Assembly (NCBI GenBank): GCA_049320945.1
Contig: JBMOQT010000077.1
Coordinates: 1 to 13,213 of the forward strand
DNA length: 13,213 bases
Origin: DYIB01 sp049320945
GTDB lineage: Bacteria; Pseudomonadota; Gammaproteobacteria; Burkholderiales; Rhodocyclaceae
Reading direction: 5' to 3'
Shown here: piece by piece, positions 1-5,780 of the stretch
Position numbering within the stretch: the stretch's first letter is position 1
Layout of the letters: each line of letters opens with the position of its first letter
Position numbers and translations under genes: made by a program
The notes under the pieces: model-generated
The model's input: the letters and a program-made list of their open reading frames with translations, nothing else
Databases searched by the model: none
Told to the model about the DNA's origin: nothing

Positions 1-1905
1 GGAGCAGAAGCCGTGCACCGCGAAGGGGTCGCCCAGCCGGGCCAGGGCGTCGGCCAGCAGCAGAGCGGCCTGCTGGGACAGTTCGAGCACCGTGTGCTCG
101 CCGCCGCCGGCGCGCTCGTTGGCGGAGCGGGAGAGGTCCAGCAGCAGCAGCAGCGCCACGTCCCGCTGCCGGCGCCGGTGGCGCACGCCGATGCGCGCAT
201 CGGGCAGGGTGCCCAGGCGCAGATCCACGGCCGCGCGCACCGCCGCGTCCAAGTCGATGTCGTCGCCGTCCTCCTGCCGGCGCAGGCGCTGCAGGCCCTG
301 GGGCCGGAGGGCCTCGATCAGGCGCCGCAGGCGCGCCGCCAGGGGCTTATGGTGCGCAAGCCACGCGTCCATGGCGCTGGCGTCGCCCGCCGGGGCCGGC
401 TTCTCCAGCACGGTGCACCAGGCGGGGCGCTCGGCCTGGATCTGGTAGTCCCACTCGCCGTAGTGGAAGGCCTCAGGCGGCGGGGCCTGGCCTTGGCGCT
501 GGTTGAAGCTGCTGCCGTCGTCGTCGTAGAGTTCGCCGTCCAGGGTCCAGATTTCCTGGGCGTCGTCGCCCGCAGTCTCCACGTCCAGGGCATTGACGAA
601 CTCCATCAGGCCGACGCGGCGCCGCACCTGACGCTCCTGCCCGGGCAGGCGGGCGGGGGCGTGGGCCTCCTGGAAATGCCAGAGATAGCGGTTGTCGTCC
701 CGGTACAAGGCGGAGGGGCAATCTCTGCCTGGGCGAAACGGCAGGCCCAGGCGGCCCAGGGCCTCGGCCAGCGCCAGGCCCACTTCCCAGGACACGTCGT
801 TGCGCTCCAGGCGCGCCTGGCGTTCGGCGAACCATAGCCGCGCCTGCGCCACCAGCGGGTGGGGATCGGCGTAGGCCGGGTCGAGCAGGGCGCGCGCCAG
901 GCGGCTCAACCAGTCGCCCAGGGTGGCGGCCTGCCCGGGCGAGGCCCCGTGCTGGCTGCGCCACAGGGTGCCCAGGCCGGGGAAACGGCGCAGCGCCAGC
1001 GTCTCCACGCGTGCGTCCTCCACCAGCTCGATGGCGGCGCGCTGCAGGGCAGTGAGCCCCTCTGCGGGCATGGGGGCATCGGTGTAGACCAGATGGGCGG
1101 CGCCGTGGGCACAGGCGGCGCGGTACCGGGTCAGGCCGTCGATGGGGCTGTGCGCCCCCACCCCGTCGTCATAGGCGTCGGGCACGTGCAGGATGAACTC
1201 CTCGATGTAGGGGCGCAGGCCGTCGCGCGTCTCGAAATCGCCGGCGGTGGGGCGCATCAGGAAGCCGCGCCCCCACAGGGCGCGCAGGTACATGGCGATG
1301 CGCCGCTGCACATCCACGAACAGGGTGCCCCTGCGTTCCTGCTGCAGCACGGCGCGGCTGTCGGCGCTGGCCAGGGAGAAATAGGCCTCCTGGGCGGCGA
1401 AATCGTGGCGGTGGGCATGCACCCCGCGCCAGGCCCAGCGGCGCAGGCCGCCCAGGGTGAGCTGGGCCAGCAGGGCGTCCAGGCGCTCCAGCAGGGGGCG
1501 CAGCGCCCGCGGCGCCTGGCCCAGCAGCTTGTCGAGGAAGTCCAGGTAGGCGCGGAACAGCTCCGGGTCGCCCAGGCGGCGCGCGGCGACCGGCGCCGTG
1601 GCGATGACCAGGCTGACCACCGCGCCGCTGGTCCTGCCGGCCAGGGTGAGGGCCGCCCGGACCAACTGCGCCATCGCGTCCTCGCCCAGCTCGCGCACGA
1701 TCTCGGGCGCCACGCGGATGAAGTCGGCCACCGGCTCGGGCCCGCGCCCCAGGGCATGGAGCGCCTGTGCGCCCTTGACGTAGCCTTCGAGAGCGGCGAC
1801 GCCCATGGATCTGGTCGCTTCCTGCCAGGAGGCGGCAAGGCGCGCCTGGGCGTCCGCGCCCAGGTCGGCGTAGAGATCGCGGCAGTCGTCGAGGTGCAGG
1901 CCCAT
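1..1905 (-). CDS. cbbO: CbbO, VWA-domain RuBisCO activase adaptor (partial, C-terminus beyond left edge)
   Basis: CbbO is the adaptor that, with the AAA+ ring CbbQ, remodels inhibited RuBisCO in the cytoplasm. The reading frame stays open from the ATG at 1905 to the window edge, giving 635 residues without a stop. It begins MGLHLDDCRDLYADLGADAQ. A long helical N-terminal region is followed at about residue 582 by the start of a von Willebrand factor A domain (VALLLLLDLSRSAN). Its metal-site motif DLSRS lies at residues 590-594, matching DxSxS. The remaining metal-site residues and the C-terminus should lie beyond base 1; family members run to roughly 750-800 residues. The start follows the cbbQ stop by two bases (TGACCATGG), which suggests translational coupling and co-transcription with cbbLSQ. 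The product call rests on gene order plus the VWA motif and is strong. No frameshift was seen on codon-by-codon reading. Confidence 0.93.
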   Translation of the reverse strand, partial: MGLHLDDCRDLYADLGADAQARLAASWQEATRSMGVAALEGYVKGAQALHALGRGPEPVADFIRVAPEIVRELGEDAMAQLVRAALTLAGRTSGAVVSLVIATAPVAARRLGDPELFRAYLDFLDKLLGQAPRALRPLLERLDALLAQLTLGGLRRWAWRGVHAHRHDFAAQEAYFSLASADSRAVLQQERRGTLFVDVQRRIAMYLRALWGRGFLMRPTAGDFETRDGLRPYIEEFILHVPDAYDDGVGAHSPIDGLTRYRAACAHGAAHLVYTDAPMPAEGLTALQRAAIELVEDARVETLALRRFPGLGTLWRSQHGASPGQAATLGDWLSRLARALLDPAYADPHPLVAQARLWFAERQARLERNDVSWEVGLALAEALGRLGLPFRPGRDCPSALYRDDNRYLWHFQEAHAPARLPGQERQVRRRVGLMEFVNALDVETAGDDAQEIWTLDGELYDDDGSSFNQRQGQAPPPEAFHYGEWDYQIQAERPAWCTVLEKPAPAGDASAMDAWLAHHKPLAARLRRLIEALRPQGLQRLRRQEDGDDIDLDAAVRAAVDLRLGTLPDARIGVRHRRRQRDVALLLLLDLSRSANERAGGGEHTVLELSQQAALLLADALARLGDPFAVHGFCS

Positions 1906-1907
1906 GG

Positions 1908-2726
1908 TCAGAAATAGGTGGTGACGGCGGCGTCCAGGGCGTCGCGCATGTCCGGGTCGTCGGTGAGCGGGCGCACCAGGGCCACCCGGCAGGCGGCCAG
2001 GGGGGCGATGCCGCCGGCGATGAGGCGCGCGGCATGCACCAGCATGCGCGTGGACAAGCCCTCGTCCAGGCCGTGGCCCTTGAGGTTGCGCGAGTGCTCG
2101 GCCACCGACACCAGGCGGCCGGCGACGTCCTGCGCCACGCCTGCCTCGTGCATCACGATCTCGATTTCCGTCGCCCGCTCCGGGTAGGCGAAGTCCAGGG
2201 CGGCGAAGCGCTGCTTGGTGGACTGCTTGAGATCCTTCATCAGGCTCTGGTAGCCCGGGTTGTAGGAGATCACCAGCTGGAAATCCGGGTGGGCGCGCAG
2301 CAGCTCGCCCTTCTTCTCGATGGGCAACAGGCGCCGCGTGTCGGTGAGGGGATGGATCACCACCGTGGTGTCCTGGCGCGCTTCCACCACTTCGTCCAGG
2401 TAGCACAGGGCGCCGTGGCGCGCCGCGAGGGCCAGGGGGCCGTCCTGCCAGTAGGTGCCGCCGGCATCGAGCAGGAAGCGGCCCACCAGGTCGGCGGCGG
2501 TCATGTCCTCGTGGCAGGCCACCGTCACCAGGGGCCGGCCCAGGCGCCAGGCCATGTATTCCACGAAGCGCGTCTTGCCGCAGCCGGTAGGACCCTTGAG
2601 CATCATGGGCATGCGCGAGGCATAGGCCGCCTCGAACAGCGCCACCTCGTCGCCCACCGGACGGTAATAGGGCTCGCGCTCGACGCGATAGGCGGCCAGG
2701 GGCGCGCCCGCTTGTGCCCGGTCCAT
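1908..2726 (-). CDS. cbbQ: CbbQ, MoxR-type AAA+ ATPase, RuBisCO activase subunit
   Basis: This 272-residue AAA+ ATPase partners CbbO in ATP-driven release of inhibitory sugar phosphates from form I RuBisCO. Walker A is GPTGCGKT at residues 45-52. Walker B is ALCYLDEVVE, with D111 and E112. A sensor-1 asparagine sits in ISYNPGY (N156), and a conserved STR lies at 225-227. The N-terminal stretch REPYYRPVGDEVALFEAAYA is typical of CbbQ. The ATG at 2726 was chosen because it leaves this conserved N-terminus after a short lead and follows the cbbS stop by two bases; an upstream in-frame ATG would extend into cbbS. There is no clear ribosome binding site, so coupling to cbbS translation is likely. 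Length agrees with the family (about 260-270). NirQ/NorQ of denitrification are close paralogues, but the position next to cbbS decides for CbbQ. Confidence 0.96.
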   Translation of the reverse strand: MDRAQAGAPLAAYRVEREPYYRPVGDEVALFEAAYASRMPMMLKGPTGCGKTRFVEYMAWRLGRPLVTVACHEDMTAADLVGRFLLDAGGTYWQDGPLALAARHGALCYLDEVVEARQDTTVVIHPLTDTRRLLPIEKKGELLRAHPDFQLVISYNPGYQSLMKDLKQSTKQRFAALDFAYPERATEIEIVMHEAGVAQDVAGRLVSVAEHSRNLKGHGLDEGLSTRMLVHAARLIAGGIAPLAACRVALVRPLTDDPDMRDALDAAVTTYF

Positions 2727-2728
2727 GG

Positions 2729-3085
2729 TCACACCGGCTTGCCGCGGTAGACCACCATGCACGTCCCCTGGGATTGGCGCAGGTTGTCATAGCCTATGAG
2801 GCGCACATGGTGGCCGGGGTTGGCTTCATGGCAGGCCTGGGCCTCGGCCAGGATGCGGTCCACGTCGGTCTCGCCGAACAGGGGCAGCTTCCACATGTAC
2901 CAGTAGTCCAGCCCCGCGTGCTCCGGCTCGCAGTGCTCGATGGCCGGGTTCCAGCCCCGGCTCACGATGTACTCCACCTGCTTGCGGATTTGCGCTGCCG
3001 TCATGGGGGGCAGATACGAGAAAGTCTCGAACTTGCGGCTGGCCGGGTCGGACAGGCGCGAGGGGTAGTCTTGCATTACGGTCAT
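2729..3085 (-). CDS. cbbS: RuBisCO small subunit, form IA
   Basis: This is the small subunit of ribulose-1,5-bisphosphate carboxylase/oxygenase, which caps the L8S8 hexadecamer. The 118-residue product carries the family signatures: SDPASRKFETFSYLPPM near the N-terminus, then QVEYIVSRGWNPAIEHCEP, YWYMWKLPLFGE, and a C-terminal GYDNLRQSQGTCMVVYRGKP. Three in-frame ATGs lie close together (3091, 3085, 3076). The one at 3085 is preferred because an AAGGAG ribosome binding site ends six bases upstream, the same spacing seen at cbbL. The gene lies 27 bases after cbbL and two bases before cbbQ, so it sits inside the cbbLSQO operon. No hairpin was seen in the short cbbL-cbbS gap. Confidence 0.97.
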   Translation of the reverse strand: MTVMQDYPSRLSDPASRKFETFSYLPPMTAAQIRKQVEYIVSRGWNPAIEHCEPEHAGLDYWYMWKLPLFGETDVDRILAEAQACHEANPGHHVRLIGYDNLRQSQGTCMVVYRGKPV

Positions 3086-3091
3086 GAGCAT

Positions 3092-3097
3092 CTCCTT
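3092..3097 (-). promoter_or_regulatory. Ribosome binding site that decides the cbbS start
   Basis: AAGGAG on the minus strand lies six bases upstream of the ATG at 3085. The ATG at 3091 would touch it, and the one at 3076 would be 15 bases away. The surrounding CCAAGGAGA is the same as in front of cbbL, where AAGGAG at 4541-4546 also has a six-base spacer. Confidence 0.75.
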
Positions 3098-3112
3098 GGG
3101 TGAGCGCCAGGT

Positions 3113-4534
3113 TCAGCGATGCTGGGCATCCAGCTTGTCCACCGTGTCGAACTCGAACTTGATTTCCTTCCAGGTCTCCATGGCCACCTGCAGCTCCGGG
3201 CAGCGGGCGGCCGCCTCGGTGAGGACCGCCTTGCCCTCGCGCTCGATATCGCACCCCTCGTTGCGCGCCTGCACACAGGCTTCCAGGGCGACCCGGTTGG
3301 CGCAGGCGCCGGCGGCGTTGCCCCAGGGGTGGCCCAGGGTGCCGCCGCCGAACTGGAACACGGCGTCGTCGCCGAAGATGGACACCAGGGCCGGCATGTG
3401 CCACACGTGGATGCCGCCCGAGGCGACGGCGAACGCGCCGGGCATGGAGCCCCAGTCCTGGTCGAAGAAGATGCCTCGCGACCGGTCCTCCTTGATGGAG
3501 CGGCTGCGCAGCAGGTCAATCCAGCCCAGGGTCGCCTGGCGGTCGCCCTCCAGCTTGCCCACCACGGTGCCGGTGTGCAGGTGGTCGCCGCCGGACAGGC
3601 GCAGGGCCTTGGCCAGCACGCGGAAGTGGATGCCGTGGTGGGGGTTGCGGTCCATCACCGCGTGCATGGCGCGGTGGATGTGCAGCAGCATGCGGTTCTC
3701 CCGGCACCAGTTGGCCAGGCCCGTGTTGGCGCAGAAGCCGCCGGTGAGGTAGTCGTGCATGATGATGGGCATGTCCAGCGCCTTGGCGAACTCGGCCCGG
3801 CGGTACATCTCCTCCGGCGTGGGCGCCGTGACGTTGAGGTAGTGGCCCTTGCGCTCGCCGGTCTCGGCCTCGGCCTTCTTCACCGCTTCGGCGACGAAGG
3901 CGAAGCGGTCGCGCCAGCGCATGAAGGGCTGGCTGTTCACGTTCTCGTCGTCCTTGGTGAAATCCAGGCCGCCGCGCAGGCATTCATACACGGCGCGCCC
4001 GTAGTTCTTGGCCGACAGCCCCAGCTTGGGCTTGATGGTACAGCCCAGCAGCGGCCGGCCGTACTTGTTCATGATGTCGCGCTCCACCTGGATGCCGTTG
4101 GGCGGGCCGCCGCAGGTCTTCACATAGGCGAGGGGGAAGCGCACGTCCTCAAGGCGCAGCGCCCGGATGGCCTTGAAGCCGAAGACGTTGCCCACCAGGG
4201 AGGTGAACACGTTCACCACCGAGCCCTCCTCGAACAGGTCGATAGGGTACGCGACGAAGGCATAGAAGCAGCTGTCGTCGCCCGGCACGTCCTCGATGCG
4301 GTAGGCGCGCCCCTTGTAGTAGTCGAGATCCGTGAGCAGGTCGGTCCACACGGTGGTCCAGGTGCCGGTGGAGGACTCGGCGGCCACCGCCGCCGCGGCT
4401 TCCTCCCGCGGCACGCCAGGCTGGGGCGTGATCTTGAAGCAGGCGAGGATGTCGCTGTCCTGGATGCGGTAGTCGGGCTCCCAGTAGGTGCTGCGGTATT
4501 CCTTGACCCCGGCGTTGTAGGTCTTGGCTGACAT
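3113..4534 (-). CDS. cbbL: RuBisCO large subunit, form IA (cbbQO-associated type)
   Basis: This is the catalytic subunit of RuBisCO, fixing CO2 onto ribulose-1,5-bisphosphate in the Calvin cycle. The product has 473 residues, the usual form IA length, starting MSAKTYNAGVKEYRSTYWEP. Active-site features are all present: TIKPK with K168 and K170; the carbamylated-lysine motif GGLDFTKDDEN with K194, D196 and E197; HIHRAM with H287; loop 6 GTVVGKLEGD with K327; and FGGGTLGHPWGNA. The ATG at 4534 is chosen over an upstream in-frame start because AAGGAG lies six bases ahead and the N-terminus matches the family. The gene leads cbbS, cbbQ and cbbO and is divergent from cbbR, which points to CbbR control. 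The downstream partner is cbbQO and no carboxysome gene is visible here, so the enzyme is probably cytosolic (form IAq); carboxysome genes elsewhere cannot be excluded. Confidence 0.99.
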   Translation of the reverse strand: MSAKTYNAGVKEYRSTYWEPDYRIQDSDILACFKITPQPGVPREEAAAAVAAESSTGTWTTVWTDLLTDLDYYKGRAYRIEDVPGDDSCFYAFVAYPIDLFEEGSVVNVFTSLVGNVFGFKAIRALRLEDVRFPLAYVKTCGGPPNGIQVERDIMNKYGRPLLGCTIKPKLGLSAKNYGRAVYECLRGGLDFTKDDENVNSQPFMRWRDRFAFVAEAVKKAEAETGERKGHYLNVTAPTPEEMYRRAEFAKALDMPIIMHDYLTGGFCANTGLANWCRENRMLLHIHRAMHAVMDRNPHHGIHFRVLAKALRLSGGDHLHTGTVVGKLEGDRQATLGWIDLLRSRSIKEDRSRGIFFDQDWGSMPGAFAVASGGIHVWHMPALVSIFGDDAVFQFGGGTLGHPWGNAAGACANRVALEACVQARNEGCDIEREGKAVLTEAAARCPELQVAMETWKEIKFEFDTVDKLDAQHR

Positions 4535-4578
4535 CTGTGTCTCCTTGGCTAGGCGTGGAACCAATCTACCCAAGCTAG

Positions 4579-4631
4579 ACCATAAACAACAGTCAATTTT
4601 TGTGATAAAAACCATAAGTGATGGTTTATGG
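4579..4631. promoter_or_regulatory. Probable CbbR operator and cbbL/cbbR promoter region
   Basis: This AT-rich island lies between divergent cbbL and cbbR. CCATAA occurs at 4580-4585 and 4612-4617, and its complement TTATGG at 4626-4631. The first and last belong to a perfect 8-bp inverted repeat, CCATAAAC (4580-4587) and GTTTATGG (4624-4631). The last two form CCATAA-N8-TTATGG. Within this, AAACCAT (4609-4615) and ATGGTTT (4621-4627) make a 7-bp inverted repeat. The two direct copies are 32 bp apart, about three helical turns, which fits a LysR-type tetramer binding a recognition and an activation site. A TTGACT reading toward cbbL lies at 4591-4596, but no well-spaced -10 was found, as expected of an activator-dependent promoter. 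Binding by CbbR is inferred from position and symmetry. Confidence 0.65.
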
Positions 4632-4658
4632 CAGAGCACCCTGCTCGGGGGCTCTGCC
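4630..4658. repeat. Hairpin in the cbbR upstream region
   Basis: A perfect 8-bp inverted repeat, GGCAGAGC (4630-4637) and GCTCTGCC (4651-4658), encloses a 13-base loop. It starts right where the putative operator ends and precedes the larger hairpin cluster. No U-run follows on either strand, so it does not look like an intrinsic terminator. Confidence 0.6.
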
Positions 4659-4669
4659 CTCTCCCCCAG

Positions 4670-4721
4670 CCCCTCCCCCGCAACCCGGGGGAGGGGAGCG
4701 TCGTGCTCCCCTCCGGGGAGC
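4670..4721. repeat. Three overlapping GC-rich hairpins in the cbbR leader
   Basis: Four arms can pair in alternative ways. Hairpin A pairs CCCCTCCCCC (4670-4679) with GGGGGAGGGG (4687-4696) across a 7-base loop. Hairpin B pairs GAGGGGAGC (4691-4699) with GCTCCCCTC (4705-4713) across a 5-base loop. Hairpin C pairs GCTCCCC (4705-4711) with GGGGAGC (4715-4721) across a 3-base loop. A and C can coexist; B excludes both. C buries GGGGAG (4715-4720), the only purine-rich stretch near the cbbR start. The pattern could be a leader switch. It could equally be a dispersed extragenic palindrome, since C-rich/GCAA/G-rich elements of this look are common between proteobacterial genes. Confidence 0.6.
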
Positions 4722-4737
4722 TTGTTGGATTGGCGGC

Positions 4738-5646
4738 ATGAAAAACGTGACTTTCCGGCAGCTCAAGGTGTTCGAGACGGTGGCGCGCCACTTGTCGTTC
4801 TCGCGCGCGGCGGAGGAACTGCATCTCAGCCAGCCGGCGGTGTCCATGCAGGTGAAGCAGCTGGAGGAGGCGGCGGGCCTGCCGCTCACCGAACAGATGG
4901 GCAAGAAGATCCACCTCACGGCGGCCGGCGAGGTGCTGGCGCGTCACGCCGCCGTCATCGCCCGGCAGCTGGAGGACGCCTCGGAATCCCTGGCGGCCCT
5001 GCGCGGCACCCGGGGCGGCCGGCTCACATTGGGCGTGGTGAGCACCGCCAAGTACTTCGCGCCGCGCCTGCTGGCGGCCTTCCGCGGCCAGGCGCCCGAG
5101 GCGGAGCTGCACCTGCAGGTGCACAACCGGGAGACGATCATCGAACTGCTGGCCGGTAACCGCATTGATCTCGCCATCATGGGCCGCCCGCCCCAGGATC
5201 TCCCCACCGTGGCCCAGAGCTTCGCGCGCCATCCCTTCATCTTCATCGCCGCGCCAGAGCATCCGCGGTTGAAGGCGCGCCGCCTGGCGCCCGCGGGCCT
5301 CCAGGGGGAGACCTTCCTGATCCGCGAGATCGGCTCCGGCACGCGCGCCACCTTCGAGCGCTTCCTGGCCGAGCACAAGGTGGAGCCGGGGAGAATCCTG
5401 GACATGGGCAGCAACGAGACCATCAAGCAGGCGGTGATGGCGGGCATGGGCATCGCCTTCATCTCGGCCCATACCGTGGGGCTGGAGCTGGCGGTCAAGC
5501 GCCTGGCGCGCCTGCCGGTGGCCGGCACCCCAGTGATGCGCGACTGGTTCGTGGTGCACCGGGCGGAGAAGCGCCTGCTGCCCCTGGCCGAGGCCTTCCG
5601 CGCGTTTCTCATCGGCCGCGGCGAGGCCATGATCGATATGGCATAG
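4738..5646 (+). CDS. cbbR: CbbR, LysR-type transcriptional regulator of the cbb operon
   Basis: This 302-residue LysR-family regulator very likely activates the divergent cbbLSQO operon in response to a Calvin-cycle or redox-linked metabolite. The N-terminal winged helix-turn-helix (about residues 1-60) reads FRQLKVFETVARHLSFSRAAEELHLSQPAVSMQVKQLE. A linker helix (60-90) and an effector-binding domain (about 92-295, starting GGRLTLGVVSTAKYFAPRLL) follow. The ATG at 4738 was chosen because it places the helix-turn-helix at the usual distance from the N-terminus; upstream in-frame codons run through the GC-rich hairpin region and give an un-LysR-like proline-rich extension. The ribosome binding site is poor: GGGGAG at 4715-4720 is 17 bases away and can be folded into a hairpin. 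Autoregulation through the shared operator is expected for the family. Confidence 0.94.
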   Translation: MKNVTFRQLKVFETVARHLSFSRAAEELHLSQPAVSMQVKQLEEAAGLPLTEQMGKKIHLTAAGEVLARHAAVIARQLEDASESLAALRGTRGGRLTLGVVSTAKYFAPRLLAAFRGQAPEAELHLQVHNRETIIELLAGNRIDLAIMGRPPQDLPTVAQSFARHPFIFIAAPEHPRLKARRLAPAGLQGETFLIREIGSGTRATFERFLAEHKVEPGRILDMGSNETIKQAVMAGMGIAFISAHTVGLELAVKRLARLPVAGTPVMRDWFVVHRAEKRLLPLAEAFRAFLIGRGEAMIDMA

Positions 5647-5705
5647 ACGCCGGAGCGGAAGATTTATTGATCTAGGACATATTTTTCCTGCCTTCCGACA
5701 CTTAT

Positions 5706-5724
5706 CCTGATCACTTTGATCAGG
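5706..5724. repeat. Perfect 8-bp inverted repeat upstream of the GGDEF-EAL gene
   Basis: CCTGATCA (5706-5713), a CTT spacer, then TGATCAGG (5717-5724). It lies in the 134-bp gap between cbbR and the GGDEF-EAL gene. It could be an operator for the downstream gene or a weak cbbR terminator. The short T-run after it argues against a strong terminator. The symmetry with a small spacer resembles a dimer-binding site, but no known regulator's consensus is a clear match. Confidence 0.5.
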
Positions 5725-5770
5725 TTTGCCGTGCTTTGGCTCTGCACGGCGCACAAGCAATAAAAAACCA

Positions 5771-5776
5771 GGGAGG
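5771..5776 (+). promoter_or_regulatory. Ribosome binding site supporting a GTG start
   Basis: GGGAGG sits four bases upstream of the GTG at 5781. No comparable site precedes the in-frame TTG at 5736, so the shorter, GTG-initiated protein is favoured. Confidence 0.7.
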
Positions 5777-5780
5777 CTTC

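Noticed and set aside
859..1917. A 352-codon plus-strand frame opposite cbbO
   Set aside because: It is low-complexity Gln/Gly/Ala-rich. The minus strand carries an uninterrupted CbbO frame with the VWA motif.
1169..2035. A minus-strand frame overlapping cbbQ and cbbO, which could suggest a frameshifted cbbO
   Set aside because: Reading cbbO codon by codon from 1905 shows no stop to the window edge, so the other minus-strand frame is an out-of-frame shadow rich in Arg and Pro.
4538..4600. A consensus sigma70 promoter for cbbL built on TTGACT (4591-4596)
   Set aside because: No -10-like hexamer occurs at 16-19 bases. TAGATT at 4563-4568 is 22 bases away, so only an activator-dependent promoter can be suggested.
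4549..5760. A 403-codon frame antisense to cbbR
   Set aside because: It has no recognisable domain, and the plus strand encodes a complete LysR-type regulator.
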